From NCBI GenBank assembly GCA_028456385.1, contig JALNQF010000939.1, positions 1 through 10,618 of the forward strand: DNA of 10,618 nt, written 5' to 3'. Made by a program: the position numbers and the translations under genes. The stretch is from Ophiosphaerella korrae. Taxonomy: Eukaryota; Ascomycota; Dothideomycetes; Pleosporales; Phaeosphaeriaceae. Position 1 is the stretch's first letter. Every line of letters begins with the position of its first letter. Below, piece by piece: positions 1 to 7,542 of this stretch. The notes beneath the pieces are model-generated. The model was given only the letters and a program-made list of their open reading frames with translations, was not told the DNA's origin and searched no databases.

Positions 1-752
1 TATAATACTCTAATAAGAGCTAACTATTAATTAAGTTAAGTAACTAACTTATTTATTAACTTCGCCTATCTTATAGAAGCCTACTTACCCTTATTACTTT
101 TACTTAGTTCTAAGGACTTAATAATAGTAAACTAAGAAAATTAGTATTACTAGTACTAAATAAAGAGGTATTAGAAATATCTAATATAATAAGAGCTAGA
201 ATAGCCTAGACTACGTTTTTAAAGTCTATCTTAGCCTTTAAAGTATAAGACTATTTAGATAATTTAGTATTATTATAAGCTTTTATCTTATAAAGATACT
301 TAATATAAAAATAAAGATCTACTAGCTTATAAAGAGTTAGCTTATACTTAGCTTTAGCTTCTATAAGCTATAATAATAGTATCTCTTAAGCTTAGTTAAT
401 AGCTCTCCTTATATAACTTAGTAAGAAGAGACTATATAGAAATTAAGTACTTATACTCTATAAGAGAAATACTAGATAGTATATACTTATACTAAATATT
501 AGCTAGAATATACTTATTATAGTATTTACTATCGTTTAAAGATATAAAGTAAGTAAGCTTTAATTAAGTATAATAGGCGTAGGAAAATATTTTAACTTTA
601 TTATAAGTAATACAAGTAATAAAAAAGAGTTTATTATAGTTAGAATGTAAAGATATAGAAAATAATAAAGAGTTAGAAATAAATAAAGAAACTAAACTAA
701 TAACTTTAGGCCTAGAGTAAAGAAATAAAAACCTACCTAGAGAGGAGAATAG
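1..752 (+). pseudogene. Element B pol 3' end: end of chromodomain plus C-terminal extension
   Basis: This is the broken C-terminal part of a gag-pol gene, read in the frame starting at base 1. The first codons (Y-N-T-L...) resemble the end of a chromodomain (usual pattern NTWEP followed by a short helix), with Trp codons lost. From about base 118 the translation aligns with the C-terminal extension of element C. Shared stretches include REIL-D at 463-477, EN-IL near 583, and KELEINKE followed by LPRE before the polypurine tract. B is 12 bp and a net 15 bp shorter than C at two places, both keeping the frame. The many in-frame TAA/TAG codons fit RIP of CAA, CAG and TGG. The function of the extension is unknown; it is not a family I recognise. 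Confidence 0.6.
739..752 (+). other. Polypurine tract of element B
   Basis: AGAGAGGAGAATAG is all purine except one T and lies directly against the 5' end of the LTR at 753. It occupies the same place as AGAGAAGGGGATAG in element C. In LTR retrotransposons this tract primes plus-strand DNA synthesis. Confidence 0.75.
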
Positions 753-1247
753 TATTATAGCTATAATAAAAGGAAACTAATTTAAACTAATTAGCCCTAC
801 TATAGATAATAACAATATATATAATCTATAAGATAATAAACTAGACTAGGAGACTAACTATAATAGAGATACGTAATAAATTTATAATTTGTAGTCTTAG
901 TAAATATAAAGTACAAAGCTAAGTACGTAATAAATTCGTAATTTATAATCTTAGTAAATATAAAGTATAAAGCTAAGTACGTAATAAATTTATAATTTAT
1001 AATCTTAGTAAATACAAAGTATAAAGCTAGCTAAGAAGCCTAGGTATATAGTTAGTAGTAATACGTATTATTAGGATAGTATTAGTAATTTAATTATTAA
1101 CTACAAGTAATAATATTTAGATAGTTGTAAAATATCTCTTATTATTTATAGTATATTGTAGATTACTATATAAGCTTTTATTATTACCTCCTAATCTACT
1201 AATACTCTTTAGGCTATTAGGAAGTTAACTCTAGTATATCTATTACA
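753..1247 (+). repeat. 3' LTR of element B (495 bp)
   Basis: The LTR starts TATTAT (TG turned into TA by RIP) directly after the polypurine tract and ends TTACA. Both ends and most of the interior align with the 429-bp LTR of element C read on the minus strand. Examples are AACTAATTAGCCCTA near 790, the block TATATAGTTAGTAG near 1045, CTTATTATTTATAG near 1140, and GGCTATTAGGAAGT near 1212 before the 3' end. The excess length comes from three 54-bp direct repeats at 871-1030 in the U3 part, where C has a different inverted-repeat module. An LTR carries U3 promoter, R and U5 functions; no core promoter motif can be trusted in sequence this altered. Confidence 0.82.
871..1030 (+). repeat. Three tandem 54-bp repeats in U3 of element B LTR
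   Basis: Units start at 871, 925 and 979 with ACGTAATAAATT and have an exact 54-bp period; the third loses identity in its last bases. Differences between units are all transitions (C/T or A/G), as expected if identical copies were altered by RIP. The position inside the LTR, upstream of the conserved R/U5-like part, suggests a duplicated enhancer-like module. That role is inference. Confidence 0.88.
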
Positions 1248-1912
1248 ATATAGAAAGTAAAAATCTTTACTAAACTAGATATCTAAAACGCCTACTACTA
1301 AATTAGGATTAAAGTAATAAGTAGAAAATAGTATTTAGAATATAATATAGACTATATAAGTATCTAGTTATACTCTTTAGCTTAATAAATATACTAGTAG
1401 CCTTTTAAGAAAGAATTAATATAGTACTAAGAGAGTACTAAGACGTATTTATATTTATATATCTAGATAATATTCTTATATTCTTAGAAATAGAGGAAGA
1501 ATATATATAATATATATATAAGGTACTAGAAAAACTAGTAGATAGTAAACTATTTCTTAAAATAAAAAAATATAAATTCTATATAAAAGAAATAGACTTC
1601 CTTAGATTTATTATAGAACTAGGAAAAATTAAGATTAACTTAGAAAAGATTAAGTTAATTAATAAATAGCTAATACTAAAAAACTTAAAAGAAGTATAAT
1701 AATTTTATAGACTAGCTAACTTTTATAGAAAGTTAATAGTAAGAAAGTTTAAAGATATAAAACTAATAACAAGACTTATAAAGAAAGATATACTATTTAA
1801 ATAGATAAAGGAATATAATAAAGTATTTAATAAGATTAAAAAGAAGTTTATAGAAAACCTAGTTATTAGAATATATAACCTAGACCTACTAGTAATAGTA
1901 AAGATAGACGTA
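1248..1912 (+). pseudogene. Element A pol fragment: reverse transcriptase to start of RNase H
   Basis: This is a degenerate Ty3/gypsy reverse transcriptase missing its N-terminal part because element B is inserted upstream. Motifs in order: K-L-D-I with the first catalytic Asp at 1278-1280; N-A-Y-Y at 1287-1298; Y-L-V-x-x-F-S-L at 1361-1384 (family pattern YLVMPFGL); and Y-L-D-N at 1460-1471, the YxDD box with its second Asp changed to Asn by a TG to TA mutation. The FYRxF-like thumb lies near 1700-1730. The end reads K-I-D-V at 1901-1912, the RNase H active-site strand, where element C interrupts it. Relative to C there is a 4-bp deletion at about 1314, which shifts the frame between the NAYY and YLV motifs. 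Numerous TAG/TAA codons fit RIP. Nucleotide similarity to C's RT is high but includes some transversions, so A is a separate older copy or subfamily. Confidence 0.88.
1908..1912. repeat. Left target-site duplication of element C (ACGTA)
   Basis: ACGTA directly precedes the TGTTAC end of element C and is repeated exactly at 8936-8940, right after the CA end. A 5-bp duplication is usual for Ty3/gypsy integration. The duplicated bases belong to codons of element A's RNase H. Confidence 0.93.
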
Positions 1913-2341
1913 TGTTACTAGCTTACTAGGGTCGACTTCCTAATAGCCTTCTAGTATTAGTAGATTGCGAGGTAATAGCAAAGGTTCGTATAGGTAATCT
2001 ATAATAACTATAAATAATAGAAGATATCTTGTAACTATCTTGTACTAGCGTTCTATAGTTAGGAGATTAAATTGCTAATACTATCTTAATAATACGCGTC
2101 GCTACTAACTATATACTTGTCCTAATCTATTAATCTATTACTACTAAGAATAATAGATTGTAGATTACCTTAATCTATAATCTATTAACGCTAAGAGTCT
2201 ATAGATTATAGATTACCCTAGGTGTCCTAATTATGTGTAGTTTCCTAATCGAGTTCGTATTCTTCGTGTTTGTAAGAACTTAATCCTCTAGTTGTAGGGC
2301 TAATTAGTTCTATCTATATTTCTCTTATTACTGTTGTAACA
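1913..2341 (-). repeat. 3' LTR of element C (left copy, 429 bp)
   Basis: It begins TGTTACTAGC and ends GTTGTAACA on the + strand, and matches 8507-8935 end to end without gaps. About 27 positions differ between the two LTRs and all are transitions, including CG/TA exchanges on both strands. It borders the polypurine tract at 2342, which identifies it as the 3' LTR for the minus-strand element. The U3 part probably carries both the inverted repeats near 2124-2215 and the last codons of pol. Confidence 0.95.
2171..2215. repeat. Inverted repeat in C LTR, 15-bp stem (left copy)
   Basis: Bases 2171-2185 and 2201-2215 are perfect reverse complements (TAATCTATAATCTAT and its complement) around a 15-base loop. 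A related shorter pair lies beside it: 2132-2140 with 2151-2159. All arms are built from AATCTAT/ATAGATT units. The module sits where element B's LTR has its 54-bp direct repeats. Confidence 0.85.
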
Positions 2342-2355
2342 CTATCCCCTTCTCT
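2342..2355 (-). other. Polypurine tract of element C
   Basis: On the minus strand the sequence reads AGAGAAGGGGATAG immediately before the TGTTAC end of the 3' LTR. It is the plus-strand primer of the element. It also appears to be read as codons of the pol frame (P-R-E-G-D). Confidence 0.85.
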
Positions 2356-3051
2356 AGGTAGGTCCTCGTTTATCTATCTTAGAGCTAAGGTTATTAACCT
2401 ACTTTCTTTGTTAATTTCTAGTTCCTTATTACTCTCTATAGTTACCTCTTCTACACGTTGTTAATATCTTCTTACTAATTGCGTGTTGCGCAATAGTATT
2501 AAAATATTTCTTTATTCTTGTTGTACCTCTTCTAAGTTAAATCCTAAGTACTCTCCTTATATAGTTTTTGCAAATAATAGTAGAGCTTATAAGGCGTATA
2601 TCTATGCGAACGTTTATAGTTCTTATAACGTGTCTAGTATCTCTCTTGTAGAGTGTATGTTTATTATACTTATTCTTGTATCTAGGCTTAATAATAATAG
2701 GGAGAGCTGTTAACTAGGCTTAAGAGAAATTACTATCTTAAATTGTAGAGGCTAAAGCTAAGTATAAGCAGATCTAGGAGCTTACGTAGAGTAAGCTAGT
2801 AGAGAATTAAGCTTATTTCTCTCGTCTTTATAAGATAAAGGCGCTAAATAATAAGAAATTAGTAGTGTAGTTAGTAGCTCTAGAAGCTAAGCTAGACTTA
2901 GATAAGGTATTTAGTGTTGCTGTAGTAGGTCCTATATTAGGCGCTCCTATCGCCTCTCTATCTAGTAATAGTAATGTTAGTTTTCTTAGTTTACTGCTAG
3001 GCGTTCTAGAGGGTTTTAACTTTAGAAGTCCTCTAGTTTCTTAGGGTAGTT
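2342..3051 (-). pseudogene. Element C pol C-terminal extension after the chromodomain
   Basis: About 236 codons separate the chromodomain from the 3' LTR, and the gag-pol frame appears to continue through them. The most coding-like part is 2344 to about 2640. On the minus strand it contains R-E-I-L-D-T-L, Y-L-G-F-N-L-E-E-V-Q-Q-E, N-I-L-I-L-L-R, V-E-E-V-T-I-E-S-N-K-E-L-E and E-D-L-P-R-E-G-D, a Leu/Glu/Gln-rich, probably helical chain. The same frame is recognisable in element B, with net length differences of 12 bp (C bases 2769-2780) and 15 bp (around 2540-2580). The half next to the chromodomain (2700-3050) is Ser/Leu/Pro-rich and less convincing. I do not recognise the family. An antisense reading of 2745-3040 also looks partly protein-like, so the coding strand of that half is less certain. 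Confidence 0.5.
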
Positions 3052-3174
3052 AAGATTGTCCTCTAGTTCCTATATTTCTTCTTATAGTTATCCTTTTTTA
3101 TCTATACCTATCTATTTTACTAGATAGTAGTTCTTACTGTTATAGAACTAATATACTAGGATTTCTTTAACTTC
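3052..3174 (-). pseudogene. Chromodomain of element C integrase
   Basis: On the minus strand, E-V-K-E-I-L-V-Y starts at 3174. It is followed by Y-Y-L-V-K-stop-I-G-I-D at about 3126-3100, where the family has YLVKWxGYD. The stop is the Trp codon turned from TGG to TAG. The end E-D-N-L-x-x-P-x-x-L-E resembles the C-terminal helix of chromodomains (ExENLxxxPxLLEEF). The domain lies directly after the integrase GPY/F module, as in chromoviruses. In that group the chromodomain binds histone marks (often H3K9me) and steers integration to heterochromatin, which would fit insertion of C into an existing copy of the family. Confidence 0.78.
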
Positions 3175-3289
3175 CTATTCTTCTTGTTCTCTATACGTGT
3201 CTACTTTATACACTAGTAGTTCTGCGTTTTGTAGTACTATCTTAAGTAGTACTACGTAGAAGGTTAGGTATATCCTTATCTTGTTTAGT

Positions 3290-4290
3290 AGCTTTAGTTT
3301 AAATATAACTAGCGTAACTTCTTTCTTAATTTTATATAGTCCTATCTTAACGTAGTCTAATTTTAAGCTTAGTCTTTTGCTCTTAATATTTTTCTATACT
3401 AACTATACTTTTTCTCTCTTTCTAAATTAGGGTCTCTCTTTATATTTCTTGTTATAGTATTTTACTATTTAATTATATAGGAATTCTATATCTTATCTTA
3501 ATTACTTGTGTATATCTTTAAGTCTATTAGCAAAATTTTCTCTTCTTAGAGACTAAGATATCTTTAGTTTTAGTATTCTATATATACTAGGGTTAAATCT
3601 GTAGTTTATAAAGAAGGGTAATACTCCTATTATCTTATTCTTTACGCTGTTGTATACTAACTATGCTATAGGTAGTAACTATACCTAGTTGTTCTAGTTG
3701 TAATTAAGGTAGTATCTTAAGTATTGTTCTACTATCTAATTTATGCGTTCTAATTATCTATCTATCTATAAGTAGTATACTGTTAATATTATATATTTAA
3801 TTCCTAATTGTACTATTATTATTCCCTATAGTTTTAATATAAATCTTACGTCTCTATCTATTATAATCTTGTCTAGTAGTCTATATTAGCTAATTATAGT
3901 TCCTAGAACCTAGTATACTATAACTTCTATTTTACTTTTCTCTTTATATAGTCTAAAGTATAAGTACTTTATAAGTTTATCTACTATTATTAGGATTCTA
4001 TTATACTTAACTCCTAATATTAGGTCTTTTAACTTAGGTAGTTTTGTAATAAAATCTATTGTAATAACTCTCTATAGTTGTTTTAGTGCTTCTACTAGTT
4101 ATAACTTTCTATATAGTGTATACCTACTATACTTATTCCTTTAGTATTCTATACAATCTCGTAGTACTTCTATTACTAGTTGTCTTGCTCTTAGGATATA
4201 GTAATCTCTTAGTAGTCTATCTAGTATTTTGTTAATTCCTTAATATCTATATACTAGTAGTTTATAGAACTATTGTATAAATTCTCTTTA
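3290..4290 (-). pseudogene. Element C integrase (HHCC, DDE core, GPY/F)
   Basis: Degenerate Ty3/gypsy integrase, which joins retroelement cDNA to host DNA. Zinc domain: the H-x6-H pair reads Tyr...Tyr (about 4272-4246), and C-x2-C at 4155-4144 reads Cys-Ile-Glu-Tyr, followed by R-N-K. Catalytic core: D at 4054-4056 in I-D-F-I-T-K-L-P; second D at 3856-3858 in I-D-R-D-V-R-F; E at 3748-3750 in L-E-R-I-N. The second D to E spacing is exactly 35 residues, the canonical D35E arrangement, and the three acidic residues survive. GPY/F module: G-L-Y at 3342-3334 (Pro to Leu), followed by K-I-K-K-E and the Y-L-T-F-Y-V-V-L-L segment (family HPVFHVSLL). Stops are TAG/TAA at former Gln/Trp sites. All landmarks share the frame of gag and RT. 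Confidence 0.93.
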
Positions 4291-4499
4291 TATTCTTCCT
4301 AGAATATACGTTCTTCTATAGGCTTTTGCAAGACTTTCTTTAATCTTAAGTTTTTTTATCTCTTTAGGGGCTTTTCTTGTTTCTTCTTAAATCTATTCGT
4401 CTAGCTCGCTACTCTTTCTTTTAAGTGTTGCGGCTATTTTAGTTGTATTTAGGACTAAATATCCTTCTTTGTTTTTAACTAGAACTATACTAGTAGCGC

Positions 4500-4890
4500 T
4501 TACTTCTTTCTATAAGTCTAGTCTTCTACTAAGGGCGTCTATAAATTAGTTGTCTTTCTCTTTTATATGTATAATTTCTATATTAAATATTAATAGGAAT
4601 TCCTACTATCTTGTATATTGTTGTGTTAGTTCTTTGTTTAGCATAAATCTTATAAGATTCTTATAGTCTGTATAGACCTTTGTTTAGTATTTTACTCCTT
4701 ATAGGTATACTCTCTATTATTTAAATACTTTATAAATTGCTAGCATCTCTTTGTCGTAAATTAGATAGTTAAGCTCTACTAGCTTTATTTTCTTAGAGTA
4801 GTATTTAACTAAATATTCTTTCTTAGTTTTTAGGTTTTCTTGTATTAGTGCTATTCTATAGACTAAATTAGATGCGTCTGTTTTTACTAT
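4500..4890 (-). pseudogene. Element C RNase H
   Basis: This domain removes RNA from the RNA-DNA hybrid during reverse transcription. On the minus strand T-D-A-S-N marks the start, with the catalytic Asp at 4876-4878. The end of the domain is the family pattern KDNxxADALSRR, seen as K-D-N-stop-F-I-D-A-L-S-R-R around 4555-4524 with Asp at 4537-4539. The homologous TDAS codons in element A are exactly where element C itself inserted. It follows RT and precedes the integrase zinc domain in the same frame. Confidence 0.87.
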
Positions 4891-4959
4891 TGCTAGTAGG
4901 TCTAAGTTATATATTCTAATAACTAGGTTTTCTATAAACTTCTTCTTAATCTTCTTAAA

Positions 4960-5760
4960 TACTTTATTACATTTTTTTATCTATTTAAATAGTGTGTCCT
5001 TCTTTATAAGCCTTGTTATTAGTTCTATATCTTCTAACTATCCTACTATTAACTTTTTGTAAAAGTTAGCTAGGCTATAAAATTGTTGTACTTCCTTTAG
5101 GTTCTTTAGTATTAGCTATTCGTTAATTAATCTAATTTTTTCTAGATTAATCTTGATTTTTCCTAGTTTAATAATAAATCTAAGGAAGTCTATTTCCTTT
5201 ATATAGAATTTACATTTTCTTATTTTAAAGAATAGTTTACTTTCTACTAGTTTTTCTAGTACTTTATATATATACTATACGTGTTCTTCTTTTATTTCTA
5301 AGAATATAAAGATATTATCTAGGTATATAAATATAAATATATCTAAGTACTCTCTTAGTACTATATTTATTCTTTCTTAGAAGGCTACTAGTGCGTTTGT
5401 TAAGCTAAAGGGCATAACTAGGTATTTATATAGTCTATATTGTGTTCTAAATACTATTTTCTATTTATCGCCTTTCTTAATTCTAATCTAGTAGTAGGCG
5501 TTCTAGATGTCTAGTTTTGTAAAGATTTTTGCTTTCTGTAGTCTATCTTATATTATATCTATTTGTAGTAAGAGATATTAGTTCTTATTTATAATTACGT
5601 TAGTTTTTCTAAAGTCTACGTAAGGTCTTTTATTACTTATTCCCTTTTTATCTATAAATATAAGTCTATGTGCTACTAAGGATTTGGATTCTTGTATCTA
5701 TCCTTTCTTTAGTGCGTTTTTAATAAACGTTCGTTTAATCTTAGATTCTTCTTTTGTTTT
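4960..5760 (-). pseudogene. Element C reverse transcriptase
   Basis: A complete but degenerate Ty3/gypsy RT domain. Minus-strand order: the K-G-stop-I-Q-E-S-K-S segment near 5710 (family GWIRPSxS); R-P-Y-V-D-F-R-K near 5620 (RxCVDYRxLN); K-I-F-T-K-L-D-I with catalytic Asp at 5509-5511; N-A-Y-Y; Y-L-V-M-P-F-S-L-T-N-A around 5430-5392 (Gly to Ser); and Y-L-D-N at 5325-5314, the YxDD box with its last Asp turned into Asn. The thumb motif A-N-F-Y follows near 5065. Compared with element A (1248-1912), C keeps four bases after the NAYY-I-R-I-K region that A has lost. No shift of frame is seen across the domain. Confidence 0.95.
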
Positions 5761-5939
5761 TCTATAAACTAGGCTCTATCCTACGTCCTTATCTTCTTTT
5801 AGATCTATCGCTAAATCCTATAGTTAATGTTCTAGAAGGTAATCTTTAGGTTCTATAAGCTATTTTTCCTATTTCTTGTATTCTTCTAGGAATTCTCCTT
5901 TGTGTATAGCTATGTTAGCTTTTAACATTTCTTTCTTAG

Positions 5940-6240
5940 GGTAGCTAATTTTCCTTGTTCTCTAATTAATTCTTAGGTTAGTTATTTGTAACTATAGTAT
6001 TCCTAGTATTATATCTTGTTTGTTATTAATTGTTGTTATGTCTATAACTATATTCTTAATTGTTATTCCTTCTAGTTCTAGTATAGAGGGTGTTGTCTCA
6101 AACTTTATAGGTTCCTAGAATAGTTTTCCTTTAATTGTACTTAGTTGTCGAGGGTACTTCTTTGTAGTGTAAGTTATTCCTTAGTTTTCTACAAACTTCT
6201 TTAATATAAAGTTCCTTGTAGCTCTACTATTAATTATTAA
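5940..6240 (-). pseudogene. Element C aspartic protease
   Basis: Retropepsin-type protease that would cut the Gag-Pol polyprotein. The active-site loop reads I-N-S-R-A-T-R-N-F-I at about 6234-6205, where the family has I/V-D-S-G-A-T-x-N-F-I. Asp has become Asn (codon 6229-6231, GAT to AAT) and Gly has become Arg, both G to A changes fitting RIP. The closing motif I-L-G-I-L-stop-L-Q lies around 6012-5990 (family ILGMPWL). It sits upstream of RT in the same frame, with a short linker between. Confidence 0.87.
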
Positions 6241-7431
6241 TTGTACTTTCTTTCTTTAATAAGTGCCTGTTTTCGTGATGTATAGGCCTCTTATGCCTTC
6301 TAGCCTTTTTTAATTTAGTATTTTTATAAATTATCTATCTTTCTAGGGCTATAGCTCTATTTTAAGTTTATATTCTTTATATTTTAGATATTTATTATAC
6401 TTGTATTTGTACTATAGTCTTCCTTAGACGTATTTCCTAGGTAGTTTTGGTCTAGGCTTTATTGCTACGTAACTTTCTTTAGGTATTATTTCTTATCCTT
6501 AGATGTCTTCTACTAGAATTACTCTTATATAGTTATAGCCTCTTCTTTTTATAGGCTATACTTTGTTATTTGCTTTAGGGTTTCTATATATTATATAATT
6601 CTTCTCTAGGTATAATGTCTATAATACTTTAAAATATACTAGATGCTTAGGATCTATTATTTTGTTATCTCCTTCCTAGTAACTATCTATTCTAGGTCTT
6701 ATATCTATTAGGACGTAGTATACTATTAGTACTCGTAGTATATAGGCTTTATTAATCTATCGCGTTTTTCTTATAAGGAACTACTATTCCCTTTGTGTAG
6801 GTATTCTTCCTACTATAACTATATATTACTTTATCTATTCTTAAAATAGTATAAACTTTATTTCTTTAGGATTACGTTCTTTCTAGTCTTTGTACGCTTC
6901 CTCTATACTTATAACTAGTAAGTATTTCTAAATAAATTTCTATTCTTTGTTTTGTTCCTCTATATCTATTATTGTATAGCTATTATAACTATATATATCT
7001 AGCTAGGTATACTCTATACCTTTTATACTAGCCTATCTTTTGCTTTTTTACAGTCTTTTAGAGGAAGCCGTAGTAGTCTCTTTATCTAGTACCTATCCTT
7101 CGGCCTAAATCGATAGGGTCTAGGGCTTTTCCCTTTCTAAGTCTTCTATTAGTAGGTCTATTATATACGCTGTTTCTTCTAGCTATACTTTTATTCTTTC
7201 TTTTGTTGCTGCTACTCTATTCTTTTATAAGAACTATCCTACTCTCTATTTACTAGAAAGATGTATATAGTAGTCGTCTTTGTAACAAAAGGTCTAATAG
7301 AGTATTACGTATTGTATTTCTTTGCTCCTAGCTACTTTTTCTTAAGGTTTAGCCTGTGCTTATAGTGTTTCTTTCTTTTTCTCTATTGTCTTTAACTAAG
7401 TTTCCTTATCTTTTTTATAGTCTTTACTTTT
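6241..7431 (-). pseudogene. Element C Gag-Pol linker between zinc knuckles and protease
   Basis: About 397 codons lie between the second CCHC knuckle and the protease active site. They are in the same frame as both neighbours but match no domain I recognise. Charged (Lys/Glu) segments dominate the first part after the knuckles. A segment near 6470-6530 reads I-R-V-I-L-V-E-D and P-K-E-S-Y-V-A-I-K-P, followed by basic residues. Such linkers vary in Ty3/gypsy elements and can include the end of nucleocapsid and the N-terminal part of the protease. Stops are all of the TAA/TAG type expected from Gln or Trp codons. Confidence 0.55.
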
Positions 7432-7542
7432 GCATTCCTTTATATAGTGTCCTAGTTTCCTATATTTATAATATACTATATCCTTTTTCTTTTTCGATTA
7501 GTAGTCTTTCGCGTAGTAGCCTTTCTTACTATAGTTAAAATA
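7432..7542 (-). pseudogene. Two CCHC zinc knuckles of Gag nucleocapsid
   Basis: Two C-x2-C-x4-H-x4-C patterns lie in one frame, nine codons apart, on the minus strand. Knuckle 1 (7542-7501) has all four ligands changed to Tyr: Y-F-N-Y-S-K-K-G-Y-Y-A-K-D-Y. Knuckle 2 (7473-7432) keeps the His (7447-7449) and last Cys (7432-7434), while the first two Cys read Tyr: Y-Y-K-Y-R-K-L-G-H-Y-I-K-E-C. TGY to TAY and CAY to TAY are RIP-type changes. Intact knuckles bind element RNA for packaging. Confidence 0.9.

Larger units (their letters stand above)
1..1247 (+). mobile_element. Element B: 3' end of a Ty3/gypsy chromovirus-type retrotransposon
   Basis: This is the 3' part of an LTR retrotransposon on the + strand: the end of pol, a polypurine tract and a terminal LTR. 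The assignment comes from comparison inside the window. Bases from about 118 to 1247 match, in order and with few indels, the reverse complement of the 3' end of element C (about 3020 down to 1913), including the polypurine tract and both LTR ends. The 5' part lies beyond the left edge. Immediately downstream of base 1247 the sequence becomes the reverse transcriptase domain of another copy (element A), so B is inserted in A. The expected 5-bp target duplication would be 1248-1252 (ATATA), but its partner is outside the window. RIP is extreme here, with no CpA or TpG in bases 1-612. Confidence 0.85.

Noticed and set aside
1..752. Left edge as gag or a host gene
   Set aside because: No gag motif fits. 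The segment instead aligns with the 3' end of element C up to the polypurine tract, which fixes it as the end of pol.
871..1030. 54-bp repeats as an 18-residue protein repeat or as a CRISPR array
   Set aside because: 54 is a multiple of three, but the repeats lie inside the LTR, downstream of the polypurine tract, and carry stops. There are no spacers between units, so it is not CRISPR.
2171..2215. Stem-loop in the LTR as a transcription terminator
   Set aside because: Bacterial-type hairpin terminators do not apply in a fungal retroelement, and the stem is AT-rich with no following T run. It is treated as a U3 inverted repeat.
2483..2713. 76-codon + strand open frame taken as an independent gene
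   Set aside because: It lies opposite the pol extension, whose sense frame gives a better helical, Glu/Leu-rich chain shared with element B. It needs a GTG start and has no promoter context. Kept only as a low-weight antisense alternative among the findings.
7356..7538. 60-codon open reading frame on the + strand
   Set aside because: It is exactly antisense to the two gag zinc knuckles and adjacent Lys-rich codons. Its Ser/Leu/Tyr-rich content is the complement of that strand, and no motif is visible.
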